Below are positions 22,012 through 33,213 of a stretch of DNA of 64,000 bases, in pieces; positions within the stretch are counted from its first letter, which is position 1; each line of letters starts with the position of its first letter. Made by a program: the position numbers and the translations under genes. The DNA is taken from the NCBI RefSeq assembly GCF_036588685.1, contig NC_086378.1:15355578-15419577 (forward strand), given 5' to 3'. Source of the stretch: Mytilus trossulus (taxonomy: Eukaryota > Mollusca > Bivalvia > Mytilida > Mytilidae). The notes below the pieces were generated by a model. It made no database searches. It was not told the DNA's origin and saw only the letters and a program-made list of their open reading frames with translations.

Positions 22012-25000
22012 GTAAGAACATTCTTTGCAACAAGAAACTTTTAGTCCACTACATTTGTAGTATATATTCTAAAAATTATTACAATACCTTATGAATTTTA
22101 GGATTCTCGGGCAGACTGCGTGCGAAGAGCTTTTCTGGTTGTTCCTTCACCAGGAACGCTCAAATTCAAATACTATTAGTTATCAATCTGAGTCACCCTA
22201 GTGAATTACAATTTATGCAATCTAAAATTACATGCTCGTTTCCTATAAACTTGTTAAAAAGAAGCAGGTAGACAGTGCTTCTGATAGTTTTTCTGGCCGT
22301 CAATAATCTCTTGGTCCAGTATGTGTTCTACAAAACTAGTTCAGTCAGATTATAAAGGGACACTAACTGTCAATTGATGTTCACATATTTGACTCAAGTT
22401 CTCATATTTGATTTATAACCATGTAAAACATTTATCCAAATTATTAGTCTAAAATAAACAATTTACAGTACATGAACGCGATATAAGTTGCTTTGTTTCG
22501 TGTGTATGTAAGTTTTGATGACATCTAATTTACTATTGAGACTACCTTCGAAGATCTCCGATGGTCATACATTGTATAAGCGATAAAACATAAATATAGA
22601 TAAAATAGAAATATAGATAAAATAGAAAAGCTTTTTCATGAAACACATACAATATTGCACGCAAATTTTCCAATCTTTCTGCTTTTCTCTACATAACAGC
22701 ATTTTAAGCCAATTATAATATAAACGTTATTTAAGTGACCTTTTGTATTACAGAAACAGTCTTTGTTCTACTGGTGGGGTTGATCCTAGAGGCATTGCTA
22801 CTTTTTCTGATTGCATATAAGTTTTTTCCTTGGAGAAATGTTTTTTATGGTAGTCAAGGAAGCAATTATGATAATCCTCACGATGATCCTCACGATACAC
22901 ACGAAAGCCTGTATGCACAGGGTCCAGTTCAACATGTAAGTAAATCAAGAAAAAAATGTAGTTAAAATGATCATGTCAAATCCGACATTAAAGTTTACTT
23001 TGGAGCAATGATAATCATGGTGATCATATAAATGTATTAAATGTCAGTTTATACAGAAAACATTGTCGTAGTAATTAGATAAACGTATGTACAATATAAG
23101 CTAAGAGTAGATGAATGGTGATAATTACACCGTATATTGGTACTATTTACTTTACCATCATCCATATAAAATCGTAGATTTTTTTTTCAACCAATTTTCC
23201 ACAATTTGTATTGTTTTGTAGTTTTAGCAATTTTCTTTCATTTCTTAAAAGGTTGATTTTGATTTGATTTTCTTATTTAAAAAACAATCTTCATTCCAGC
23301 TGATTAAGCCAAAAAGAAGGACTATACTAGATCAAATTGACATAACAAGATATAAGATGGCGGAATCTATTTGTATTCTTAGTTTCCATGAAGAAACACA
23401 GGGTTTACATCATAGAATAATAACATCAGTATTTCAGGAGGAAGAAGTTGAAATAAAACCATTCCTACTTGAAAAAACTGATCCAGATGTATTGAATATA
23501 CCAAGATGTCAGTTCATCTTTGTATTTGTTGATTTTAATGAGACAAATGTTATTCTTGAGAACCAAGGTGATAAAAGATTAGTTACTGTCCAGGCATGTA
23601 TGAAAATGGGAGGTAAGACCATAATTTTGTTACGTTGGTTGCTGAATTAAATGAAAAGAAAAATAACAATTATACTTACTCAAAAAAAGATTTAAAAACG
23701 GATAATCAAATTACAAAATCAAAAGCCGAAACTGATCAAACGAATGAAACACACCTGTCATATTCCTGACTTGCTACATTTCATGATGTTGAAAAAGATA
23801 AATTTAACCTGTTTTTAGCTAGCTAAACCTCTCGCTTGTATAACAGTCGCATTCCATTATTTGCACAACATTGTGTGAGCAAACTAAACAAACAGACATA
23901 GTAATATTTATTTGAATATCTAAAGGCAACATCCATTTATCTTACCTGGTTAGGAGATTTTAATAAAGAATTTTCGCCAGCCTTCCTTCAATTAAAAGGT
24001 ATGTTAAGCCTCAGAAAAAAATAAAAAGCGCAAAACAAATCAAAGGCTTTGATGTTTTGAGGAATGTTTTCTTTAAAGAATTGAATTATTGATAAATCTA
24101 TCTAAATAAGTTCAGATGACAGGGCTTCATAATTGAATAGTTCAGTTTACCAGGTGAAAAGCAAAAAAATAAAATAAAGCATACCTTTAATTAATGATTT
24201 TGAATAAAGTACGGTATAGCCGATGAGATAAATTTTGAAGAATTCAAATACGTTTAGAAATGAAATCTTAGAAACTTGCATTCCGTTTTAAATTTTCCTC
24301 GGAGTTCAGTATTTTTTAAATGACCAAAAATATAACCAAGGAAAGGAAATTATTATTTTCCTGTGTATTTTTAGCTGACTGTTTTTTTTTACAGACTTCC
24401 TTATTTGCTGGGTCCCAATGAAACTCTTTACTTTCTCAATATGCCTCTACGATTATATATTTAAACAATTCACTAAGTAAACGATACTGTCCTATCATTT
24501 CAACTACATGTTTTAATTAAAGTCATAAGAAACCTCAAATAAAAAAAAATACTGCATATGTTTTTATAACTCAATGGATAGGCTTCATTGTAAAACTTAT
24601 GTACATATACTTTTTTCTGAAGAAAATTCTTTAATTTATTCATATTTAGAAGAAGTTTACTTTATTTGAATTGCTTCCTTCCAGCAAGCAATTCCCCCGA
24701 TATATTTTCCGTATGCAAGGTGACCTCAGTGTGACCCATCTAGTAAAAATCCGGTGACCACAATACCCATGGATGTCCTTAAAATAAACTTATATCTGAA
24801 TTTACATGTTAAACACGTGCTCAATTGCCATGCTTTTTTGTATATTTTTCGTCAATTGTTGACAAACAGGTGACAATCGTTAAACTTCGGCTTCAAAACA
24901 CGAACTGTAATTACCTGCCATATTTTCACAACAACACTTACCGATTGAAAAAAAAATTGACGATTATACGAAATTTACACTAAAAAAATGATAAATTCGA

Positions 25001-28000
25001 GCACAAAAGACTAAGTTTATGATGTTTGTATGCATTGGTTTAAGAATAGGAAGACTATTATTTTTCACCGGTCACTCGTTTCTTATGACTTTAAAAAATA
25101 AAAAAAAACAAACCCATGACTGATTTCAAGCAAGCTGACTTTTGCTTGGTGGGAACAGCAACTGGACGTCATAGATCAAATTTTGACGTCATTCGATTTA
25201 TGACGTCACGCAAGGTATGCAATACTAGTGTTGCTATGCGATACGGGGTATGCGATACAGGGTAGGTGATACAGACTTGAATAAGAACCTTAATTAGATA
25301 TAGAAATGTTTTGTATTTTGCACTAAGTATTTGACAAATAGACATAAACTATGTGCATATATAGAAAAGAATGTGCATATATAAACAAAGTATGTGCATA
25401 TATAGACAAATTATGTGCATATATAGACAAGTATGTGCATATATATACAAAGTATGTGCATATATATACAAATTATGTGCATATATAGACAAGTATGTGC
25501 ATATATAGACAAAGTATGTGCATATATTGAAAAAAGTATGTTTATATTTAGACAAGTATATGCATATATATAGAAATAAGTATAAATACAGCAGCTTTGG
25601 CGTTCCATAGATTCATATAATTGTTACTTTTAACTTGTTACGTACTCAAAATTATTTTTTTCTTCATTAATTTTTATAGTGCATCTTGATTTTTGTGAAG
25701 ATGGACGCAAATAAAGTAATGATGTCAAAAGAAAATGTCTGAAATTTGAGACGCGGATACTTGGTCATGCTACTTGAGTACTCGCGAGTACTAGCGAGTA
25801 TTCGCATGAATCTTAAACGTCTCTAAAGTTTTTTTGTCGCACTCGTACTTTCGGCTTTTTTTTAATTTTAAATTAAACAATTATAAGTTAAGTTTTGAAT
25901 AACACCGAGTAATTTAATTAATTAAAATGTACATCTCATACCAATCACGTTTACATAGAAGTCTTGATAAATAAACAAAGGTAACATTTTAAGGCTTTTG
26001 ATGACAACTATAGGTAATCGTACGGCCTTCAACAATGAGCAAAGCCAATACCGCATAGTCAGCTATAAAAGGCCCCGATAAGACAATGTAAAACAATTTA
26101 AACGAGAAAACTAACGGCCTTAATTATGTAAAATAATTGAATGTTTACATTTGGTTTAATGTAAACCCTCGGTCACACCTTACCGGATAGCTCGAACGAA
26201 CACCTAACGGATAATTTTTTTTTCAATCCGTTCATGTCAGTTAGACGTCCGTTCTTATCCGTTAGACGTCCGTCAATATCCGTTGCATGTCCGTTAAGCG
26301 TACGTTTTATTCGTCGACGTCCGTTCTGTCCAGTGGAGTATTTTAAGCATGTTCAAACTTTGAACGGACATCTAACGGATAAAATGTCCGTTGTTCGTCC
26401 GTTAGGCGTCCGTTTTGTACGGTACTCGTCCGTTTCGTTTCCGTTTTGGATCCGCTACGTGTCCGTTATACGTCCGTTGGAGGTCTGGAAGATAAATTCA
26501 CCATCGGACTTCTATCAGGACCTTTAACGTATAAAACGGATGTTGACCGGATTAAACACGAACTTCTACCGGACGTATAACGGATAAAACGGATGATGAA
26601 CGGATCTGAAACGGATAAATGCCAATTGGAAATTTCGCATCAGAAATGCCAATTATTGGTATGTCAGATTTCTTAAGGTTCATGAATTCTTATTGTTCAT
26701 AATACATCTCAGAATATAGGCAAGTATTACAATTAAGCAGTTCTTATTCAGGCCAGACACTGTCCTTTGGCGAAATTTTGAAGAACAACCCTAAACCAGT
26801 TACACAGAAACATTTTGAATATTTATGCGATTTAAATGTATTATTATTGTCGCCTTTGATTTTTCGGTATATCTTGTTTATCCGTTTTATCCGGTACACT
26901 TCCGTTAGGAGTCCGTTTTATGTGTTACTCGTCCGTTTGATGTACGTTCGACATCCGTTCTGTCCGGTACGTGTCCGTTTCTCGTACGTTGTATATCCGG
27001 TGTATGTCCGTTATGAATCCGTTACACGTCCGTTTTATTCGGTCAGTTCATCAACGGACTCCCAACGGATAACAATTTTGTCAATGGACAACTTTTATGT
27101 TCATCCTTTAGACGTCCGTTCGTACTATCCGGTGAGGTGTGACCGAGACTTTATACACTAGTTTCACATTTAATTTGTTCACATCTATACACCTTGTTTA
27201 GCTACCTGTACATAAGATTTGTTCACACTTGTAAACTATATGTGAATTAAATGTTCCTTACGGAGAACCGAATTCAAATTTTCGATCAACTTTTCTAGCA
27301 GTTCAGGAACGACCATTTGACTTTAAAAAAAGGGGGATGAATTTTTAATGTAAAGCAAAATTATATCCGGGTGAAATTTGATCCCGAGGAAAAAATGTCA
27401 CAGTAGTTGTTGTTATTTTTTTTATCCGGAAGAATATATTTCCCTGGGATATTTTTTCCTTCGCCGTGAAATTCTATCTGGGTAGTTAACTTATTGAAAA
27501 GTTATTAGAAAAAAAACGTATCCTTTAAAAATACTATGAAATAATAATAGTGTATTTGAATTAAAGCGAAATAGTTAAGAAAAAAATGTATTTTAATGGG
27601 AAATAATTTTACAAATTATTGAAAAAAATTCTGAAATTTTCAAGTCAATATCATCCTTTTAAAACTGAAGAAAATTATCATGAAATATAGGGAAGAAAAC
27701 CAGAAGTAATTTCAAAGATCGTAATTGTGAAAATAATATCATGATTAAATAAGTTTTGTAAAATGCATGTAAAAGTGAGTTGTTTTCAGATCTTAGTACA
27801 AATATAAATTTAAAAGTAAGGTAGAAATATAGTTGCATTACTACTGTTAACAGTAATAGAAGAATTTCATCATGATGATATTTTTAACTATATAAATAGT
27901 TTTGTCTGGGGCCTGAGATGTAGTTGTTGATTATATGAAAATCAGATAAATCATAGCATAACAATATATTGGAACAAAAAGCATGTTTAACAGCTGGATA

Positions 28001-30005
28001 TTATTTACATGTGAAATGTTATCTGTTTTATTAAATCAAGTTGTAAGTCATCTTTTTATATAAATGAATATATAAAAAATAAGATTCAACGAAAAAGTTC
28101 ACTATGAAATAGATTCAGAAATATAATATTATTGATATCTTTAGAATTAAATTCCTCCTAATTGCATCCCCTTATTTAATTATGCAAATTTGTTCTACCT
28201 TTGTGAAATATTTTATAATCATAGTCAGGTATATATTGATTGTGTGTAACTTACATAGTAGTTAATGGGACTCTATTTCACACGGTTCTGTTAAATATAA
28301 TATGGCAATTATATACCGGATCATACTATCCGCATAACACAGATAGATTTTCACTCCTCTGGAATAAATCAACCTGTGAAATATCATGCCTGGAAATCAA
28401 TTACCGGGACAAATTATTAGGATAAAATATCACAGAGGGAGGAATAAACCGTTACACCTACAGACGAAGAAAAAGAATTGCGATGTTAAGGAACATTACA
28501 TTTATATCTATTCTGTTTGTTTCGAATGGTATTTTTTCTCCAAGGAGTATTTGGAAAGAGAGGGGGTATTTTTTTCATTTTTTTTTTTATTTCTAATAGT
28601 ATTTTAACGGATCTAAGATACTACACAGACAAACAATTAACCTCACCCTTTTTCAGTAATGCATTTATGACTGAATCGTTGTTTGAGTATAAAGACCAGT
28701 GGCAAATATGTCTGTTAGTGTGTACGTCCAATCGATTCGGGAAGACCATTTGAAATGAATTATGTGTTCGGTAATGATAATAGATGAGTCTTGATTAGGG
28801 GTTAATAAGGCTACGTTAAGTGTTTTCATAACAAATAAATATATCAAATTTAGACAAATATTTCTTTAAAGAACTGTATTAATAAGTGTTGCAAGTACCA
28901 ATTTTATATAAAAAGTGTTTCTTTTTTAAATTTACATGGGAAAATTAAAGTGCTGAATGCTTAGTTTTTGTACACTTAACCTACACAAGGCCTACATCGA
29001 CTATCGACAAAACATGATTTAAACTACATGTAAACATACATGTAAACATTGAGTTGTATCAATGGGAACATCATTATATTTAGTTTTTGTGTGAGTTACA
29101 CTAGCACAACACCGAGTTTAGGTCAATGTGAACGCGGCCTCAGTTTCGTACCGCAGGTCACTTTGCTGTTGTTCTTGTTTAGAAATATGATCTGGTCAAC
29201 ACTTTCAGACGAAAGACAATTTGCCTTTTTATTTCATGTTACAAGTAAGTGTGCACATGAAAATACTGTAAATTCAGAAATTATCACGTGCATTTATTAT
29301 TGCGATTTTGTCAATTTCAACTTAAATGCGATTTTAATTTTAACGATTTGGGGAAAAGTCATGCTTTATTCAGTTAAAATATTACAAAATGCGAGTTTTA
29401 ATTATTGCGTTTACAACTCTGTCGCATTATTCGCAAAAATAAAAACCTCGCAATAATTTCTGAATTTACCGTATTCCCTTAGAAAGAAAGGATGTTGCTG
29501 GTTCTACTGTAACATATGATAGCCTAAGGATAAACATATGTATGTTGTTAATTGATTTTTAGTATTACCAGGGGGATATTTCAACTGAACTAAAGTCAGT
29601 GGTAATATGAAGACAAATATCTCAGGATGTAAAACTCTCGCAAACGAAAATACGAGTACTAAAACAGTACTCGTTGCCATCCCTAAAATAAAATGCTGCG
29701 TACACTGTAACTAAACACTCTTTTTTTGCTGTTCAGCCAAGAGCAAGCTCGTCACTTCTTAATTGTGGCTTAATACTCAAAATTCTTTTTCTTTTTCGTT
29801 CACAGCTGATGTCTTTGTTATATATACAAGAGACAGAGGTTCTAGTAGTTTAGGAAACGACACGCTGTACAATAAGGACTTGTCAACATTTACAGGACAT
29901 TTTCTATTGAAAGAACTCACGGCTAAAAATAGGGGACTAAGCGTTAATGATACATTTACACAATACCAGAAAAGTCATATCAAAGGAGTTGTGTTCTTTT
30001 TTTGA
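21650..30005 (+). CDS. Gene B: paralogue of gene A, membrane receptor-like protein
   Basis: Exons 21650-22011, 22754-22935, 23300-23612 and 29806-30005 mirror gene A's four exons, with the same acceptor and donor positions and the same phases (1, 0, 1). The product has about 350 visible residues: hydrophobic segment (LLTAFFLGGGLMSYLW), coiled coil with sequons NIT and NLT and one Cys (LQCQ), transmembrane helix, and the alpha/beta cytoplasmic domain. The cytoplasmic part is nearly identical to gene A, while the coiled coil keeps only key positions (QDF, QDNF, LKRD-IL, YITYS). The third intron is 6.2 kb against 0.85 kb in gene A, filled with repeats. The last three codons and stop come from an inserted repeat. 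The start codon exon was not found. No internal stop or frameshift is seen, so it may be functional. Confidence 0.78.
22754..22935 (+). CDS. Gene B exon: transmembrane helix and linker
   Basis: Acceptor TTGTATTACAG ends at 22753; the donor GTAAGT starts at 22936. The membrane segment contains VFVLLVGLILEALLLFLIA. The linker has DPHDDPHDTHES, four residues longer than gene A's because a GATCCTCAC unit (Asp-Pro-His) is duplicated. Confidence 0.83.
23300..23612 (+). CDS. Gene B exon: first half of the cytoplasmic domain
   Basis: Acceptor TTCATTCCAG ends at 23299; the donor GTAAGA starts at 23613. The N-terminal basic linker (LIKPKRRTILDQIDITRYKM) is nine residues longer than in gene A. From SICILSFHEETQ onward the two differ at only about a dozen positions, including loss of one residue before NIPRCQF. 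Confidence 0.83.
25352..25590. repeat. 20/21-bp minisatellite, about 11 units
   Basis: Units of TGTGCATATATAGACAAAGTA and variants repeat from 25352 to about 25590. Lengths alternate 21, 21, 20 around endings AAAGTA, AAATTA and AAGTA, which suggests a higher-order unit of about 62 bp. The last two units are degenerate. The - strand reads as an open Tyr-Met-His-Ile repeat, which I regard as a by-product. Confidence 0.9.
26017..26120 (-). repeat. Dispersed repeat (GACTATGCGGTATGGGCTTT family), minus orientation
   Basis: Reads in reverse complement as TAAGGCCGTTAGTTTTCTCG, GACAATGTAAAAC on the + strand, and CCATACCGCATAGTC-like sequence. It matches 37432-37540 and 52980-53070. Confidence 0.75.
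26167..27153. mobile_element. DNA transposon with CCGTT/AACGG arrays
   Basis: The left end CTCGGTCACACCTTACCGGATAG and the right end CTATCCGGTGAGGTGTGACCGAG are inverted repeats of about 23 bp with one mismatch. Inside, both flanks are arrays of short words built on CGTCCGTT or its complement AACGGA, around a unique middle (26640-26840) shared with 4556-4770. No transposase frame is visible, so it is non-autonomous. It sits in gene B's third intron. Confidence 0.85.
29266..29471. mobile_element. MITE with CTGTAAATTCAGAAATTAT ends and TA target duplication
   Basis: The left end CTGTAAATTCAGAAATTAT follows TA; the right end ATAATTTCTGAATTTACCG precedes TA. The 206-bp unit has no ORF of note. 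TA duplication fits the Tc1/mariner superfamily. A deleted copy lies at 19436-19545. Confidence 0.85.
29806..30005 (+). CDS. Gene B last exon: second half of the cytoplasmic domain
   Basis: Acceptor TTCGTTCACAG ends at 29805; TGA is at 30003-30005. The strand ADVFVIYTRDRGSS and the following helices match gene A up to KSHI. After that the frame reads KGVVFFF and stops, where a dispersed repeat begins. The stop falls at the same codon position as in gene A. Confidence 0.83.
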
Positions 30006-30104
30006 TGGCCATATAGTGACCTAAAGTTGTTAATTTCTGTGTCAATTTGGTCTCATGTGGAGAGTTATATCATTGGCAGTCATACCGCATCTTATATGTA
30101 TTAA
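29996..30104 (+). repeat. Dispersed repeat at the end of gene B's coding sequence
   Basis: GTGACCTAAAGTTGTTAATTTCTGTGTCAATTTGGTCTC through GGCAGTCATACCGCATCTT is the 3' half of the GACTATGCGGTATGGGCTTT family. Downstream of it, homology with gene A's 3' flank resumes (about 30137 onward), so the repeat was inserted at the coding end. Confidence 0.7.
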
Positions 30105-31307
30105 AGACATGACATACACTGTATAATAGTAACAAATTGAAAGCCAATTTTCGAAAATGACGACTGTGAAAACGTTGGGAGTTTTGCATAAAGGTCGTCA
30201 ACGCAAGAGGGTTCTAAGGTATTTACACAGATCAAGAAGTAACTTTTATCGGAGATATTAAAAAGTAATCAACATATACAAGCAAACAATTCTGTCAAAT
30301 ATATCTCTAGACATTACATAGGGTAACACTTCTGAAATAAATTGCTATACTGATATCAAAATCGGATGACTACATTGTAGAATTGTGTATCTTAAAATAT
30401 ACACATATACCGTGGTTATTGATAACTGGAATGTGCTCTTTTTAAAGCTCAATGATGATGCTTCTTTTTTTTTATTGTTAATATTGTGATGACAAAATAA
30501 AGATTAAGCTTAGCTTGCATATACTCAAGAGCCAGACTGTTAGCTATTACAGTAATGAAGTTTTCTACTTAAGGATGTACTTAGTTGAGGTTTTGGAATT
30601 AGTGTGAAATGTTTGGAATCCTTTGTGCTTTTCCATACCATGTAAGGTCAAATATTTTGCCTTACAACACCTATTTATTTTTTTATTATAAGACTTAATA
30701 GCTCATAAAACGTCATTTGACAAAATTATAGGCAGAAACTGATTCTTAATTTTCTCTTAATTTGAGACCAAAATAATACCAATGCAAATATAAGGTAAAA
30801 GTCCGAGTCAACCTTTTCCCGACATATTTCAAAAAGGGCTTCATGACCTATCATTATCAATAGCTTATTTTTATCCTAAACTAATACACCAGCTTGAAGT
30901 ATCAATTTTGGTTTCTTAATTCATTAAATTTAAACTTAGATCACCAAAGTACATTCTTAATAGAAAAAAAAGTTGCATGATATGAAAACGAAACATTATA
31001 CCAAAATGGTATTTATAGTGCTTAAGAAATAGTTATTGCTATTAATATATTCTTGTCAATTATTATGAAATAATTTTATTAGCTGCTAAATAATTGTCTT
31101 TATTATTTCATTTGATATTTTTTCGGAGTTTACTCTAATTTAAAAGCTTTTATTTTGTACAAATTGGCACAAAACATTATGATATAACATTAATATAAGT
31201 ATTTTACCATGTTTACAAATATTTATTCGTAAAATTTTATTTCAAATCAGTGTCGTTAACATGGTGGACTTTGCATATGTTAGATTTAAGCGTTGCGTCA
31301 TCTTTTA

Positions 31308-31465
31308 TTGACCATTTCTTGCCTTAAATCCCTCATTTGTTGTTTCATTAGCTGATGAAACTTCAAGTTTTTTATCAGACCATTTCTTGCTTCAATTCCC
31401 TCATTTTGTGTGCTACATGTATTAGCTGTTCAAAATTCAAGCTTATGATTAGACCAGTTCTTCAG
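31308..31465. repeat. 67-bp minisatellite, about 2.5 units (gene B flank)
   Basis: Units with GACCATTTCTTGCCTTAAAT, TTGTTGTTTCATTAGCTGAT and CAAGTTTTTTATCAG correspond to the four-unit array at 10110-10385 downstream of gene A. Confidence 0.78.
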
Positions 31466-31699
31466 AAAACAATTATAAAATGATTCTAATATGCAACTGC
31501 ATTTATTTATTGCCGGTACTTTTCATCTTATGAACATTATCCATCATCAATAATATTGTTAATGGTACCTTCAAAATATCGAAAAATAGTACCATTGATA
31601 AAATGTATATACATGTATATTGGATTAAAGCAATACATCTTTACAATAAAGTATTGAGCCGTTCCATTATTGTCATTATTTAAGGCCCACTGACTTTTA

Positions 31700-33020
31700 C
31701 ATGTTTGCGTTGTTTATATGTTAAAAGTACAGTTTAAAAAAAATCAACGTTGATGACTAACACCACAACATTAAAGAACTATTGAAATCAAGGAGATCCC
31801 AGTCGGAAACCAGGTTGAAATAGAACAAAAGAATCGAAGCTCTTTATTAGAGAAGGCGATAAATGTTTACTGTATTGTTTACTATAGTGACAAAATTTTT
31901 AAAAGTTAAAAGAAACAAACAAAATTGCAATTTTCTTCTTAATTACGAGGTGTTTTATTTTAAAAACACAATTTGCATAAGTTTTCAATTTATCTACTTC
32001 ATAGTTAAGCAGAACAATTAAATATCATGTCGACGACATGGGTATCTTTCAAGTTGGATGACAAAAATGCATAACCTCCGATTTTTTTGGAAAAAATTAC
32101 CACGGATGGAAAACATATCAATCTATTAGTTCAGTAATTTTCGTGTCTGCCCTTCCATTATATTACTGAAGTAAAAAATCCAAAAAATGGGTAACAATTG
32201 TATCGAAAAGAGAAAATCGAGTGTTTGAGTTGAATAGTTTGTCTTGATATCGTACAAAGTAAGAATATTTCATGCATCGTCTCGCTTCAGATTCTATCAT
32301 TTTTATATATTAAAGGCACGGGTTGACGTAATAACACAAAAAAGTACTAAAAGAAGAAATAAATGGGTCAAGTGAAATACCTATCTAATGAGTCACAAAA
32401 ACAGAGAAGGTGTGTTCGAATGGCTATTTTTTACTGAAAGTACTTGACGACAGTCTTTCAAGTTGGATGATGAAAATGCATATCTTCGAAAAATTCTAAT
32501 TTTTTGTGTGTGATAACTAGAGTTTATAGTCTTTATACTCTAAAAAAATCTAGTCTGCCCTTCCACGAAATATTTAATAAGAATATTTTTAAATGTTTAT
32601 GAATTTTCAAAAATTCCACCCGACAACCGATCAGACAATAGTTTTAAATTGAATCAATGCAGACAAGATTATTATCTGATGCTCATTAGCTAGTTAATAC
32701 ATTTGTCTTTAAAAATACAACTGACATATAAGGATCGTAATGGTGCAATGTGGATAAATTTATCGGTTTCCAAGAGCAAAATTGGTAGCGCGTCATCCCT
32801 ACAATGGCTTCCGTTTCTACGATTGTGAAAATGAACTGGCGTAATGGGGAGATAATTTTGACGAAGTAGGATTCTGACTGATCCGAAAAGGATAAAATAT
32901 TCGTTTAACATCAACCTTTTCGTATTGGTTTTGTTCAATTACAAAACATGTATTTCACTCAACCAAAACACTGCAATGTTGCAATGCTCTTTAAACAAAA
33001 TGAGATAGTGCCATAAGAGA
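31700..33020. other. Intergenic region between convergent genes B and C
   Basis: No gene seen. Two similar phrases (CTTTCAAGTTGGATGACAAA at 32046 and CTTTCAAGTTGGATGATGAA at 32456, each followed by ATGCATA) suggest a diverged local duplication of about 410 bp. Other short open frames are unsupported. Confidence 0.45.
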
Positions 33021-33028
33021 AATGTTAA

Positions 33029-33213
33029 TTATAAAGATGGAACGATATCTTCATCGTCATATGATGTTTTGTCCTCTGCGCCATCACCTGGTTTTCTGTC
33101 ATCTTTTGTGGTATTTCTTCTATCCAGAATACGATTTCTGGCCAGTAACAGTAGCACAGGTATCATTAAGCTTGATATTGCACCAAAAATGATTGTGATC
33201 AGATTGTTGATAT
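33029..33213 (-). CDS. Gene C last exon: transmembrane helix and acidic tail
   Basis: The acceptor (ATTTATTTTAG on the - strand) lies at 33214; TAA is at 33031-33029. The first codon is completed by G from the previous exon (Asp). NNLITI then the membrane helix, a basic stop-transfer (ARNRILDRR), PGDGAED and an acidic end. Closely matches gene D's 43296-43111. Confidence 0.85.

Larger units (their letters stand above)
23613..29805 (+). other. Gene B third intron, inflated by repeats
   Basis: 6193 bases against 847 in gene A. It contains TGACGTCA-rich sequence (25165-25275), the 20-21-bp minisatellite (25352-25590), a repeat fragment (26017-26120), the CCGTT transposon (26167-27153) and a MITE (29266-29471). 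The stretches 23.7-25.1 kb and 27.2-29.2 kb hold nothing I recognise. Confidence 0.6.

Noticed and set aside
25349..25608. Minus-strand Tyr-Met-His-Ile repeat proteins
   Set aside because: These are translations of a 20-21-bp minisatellite inside an intron of gene B; nothing suggests transcription of that strand.
32690..32938. 82-codon minus-strand frame downstream of gene C
   Set aside because: No splice link to gene C, whose stop codon is upstream; no recognisable domain.
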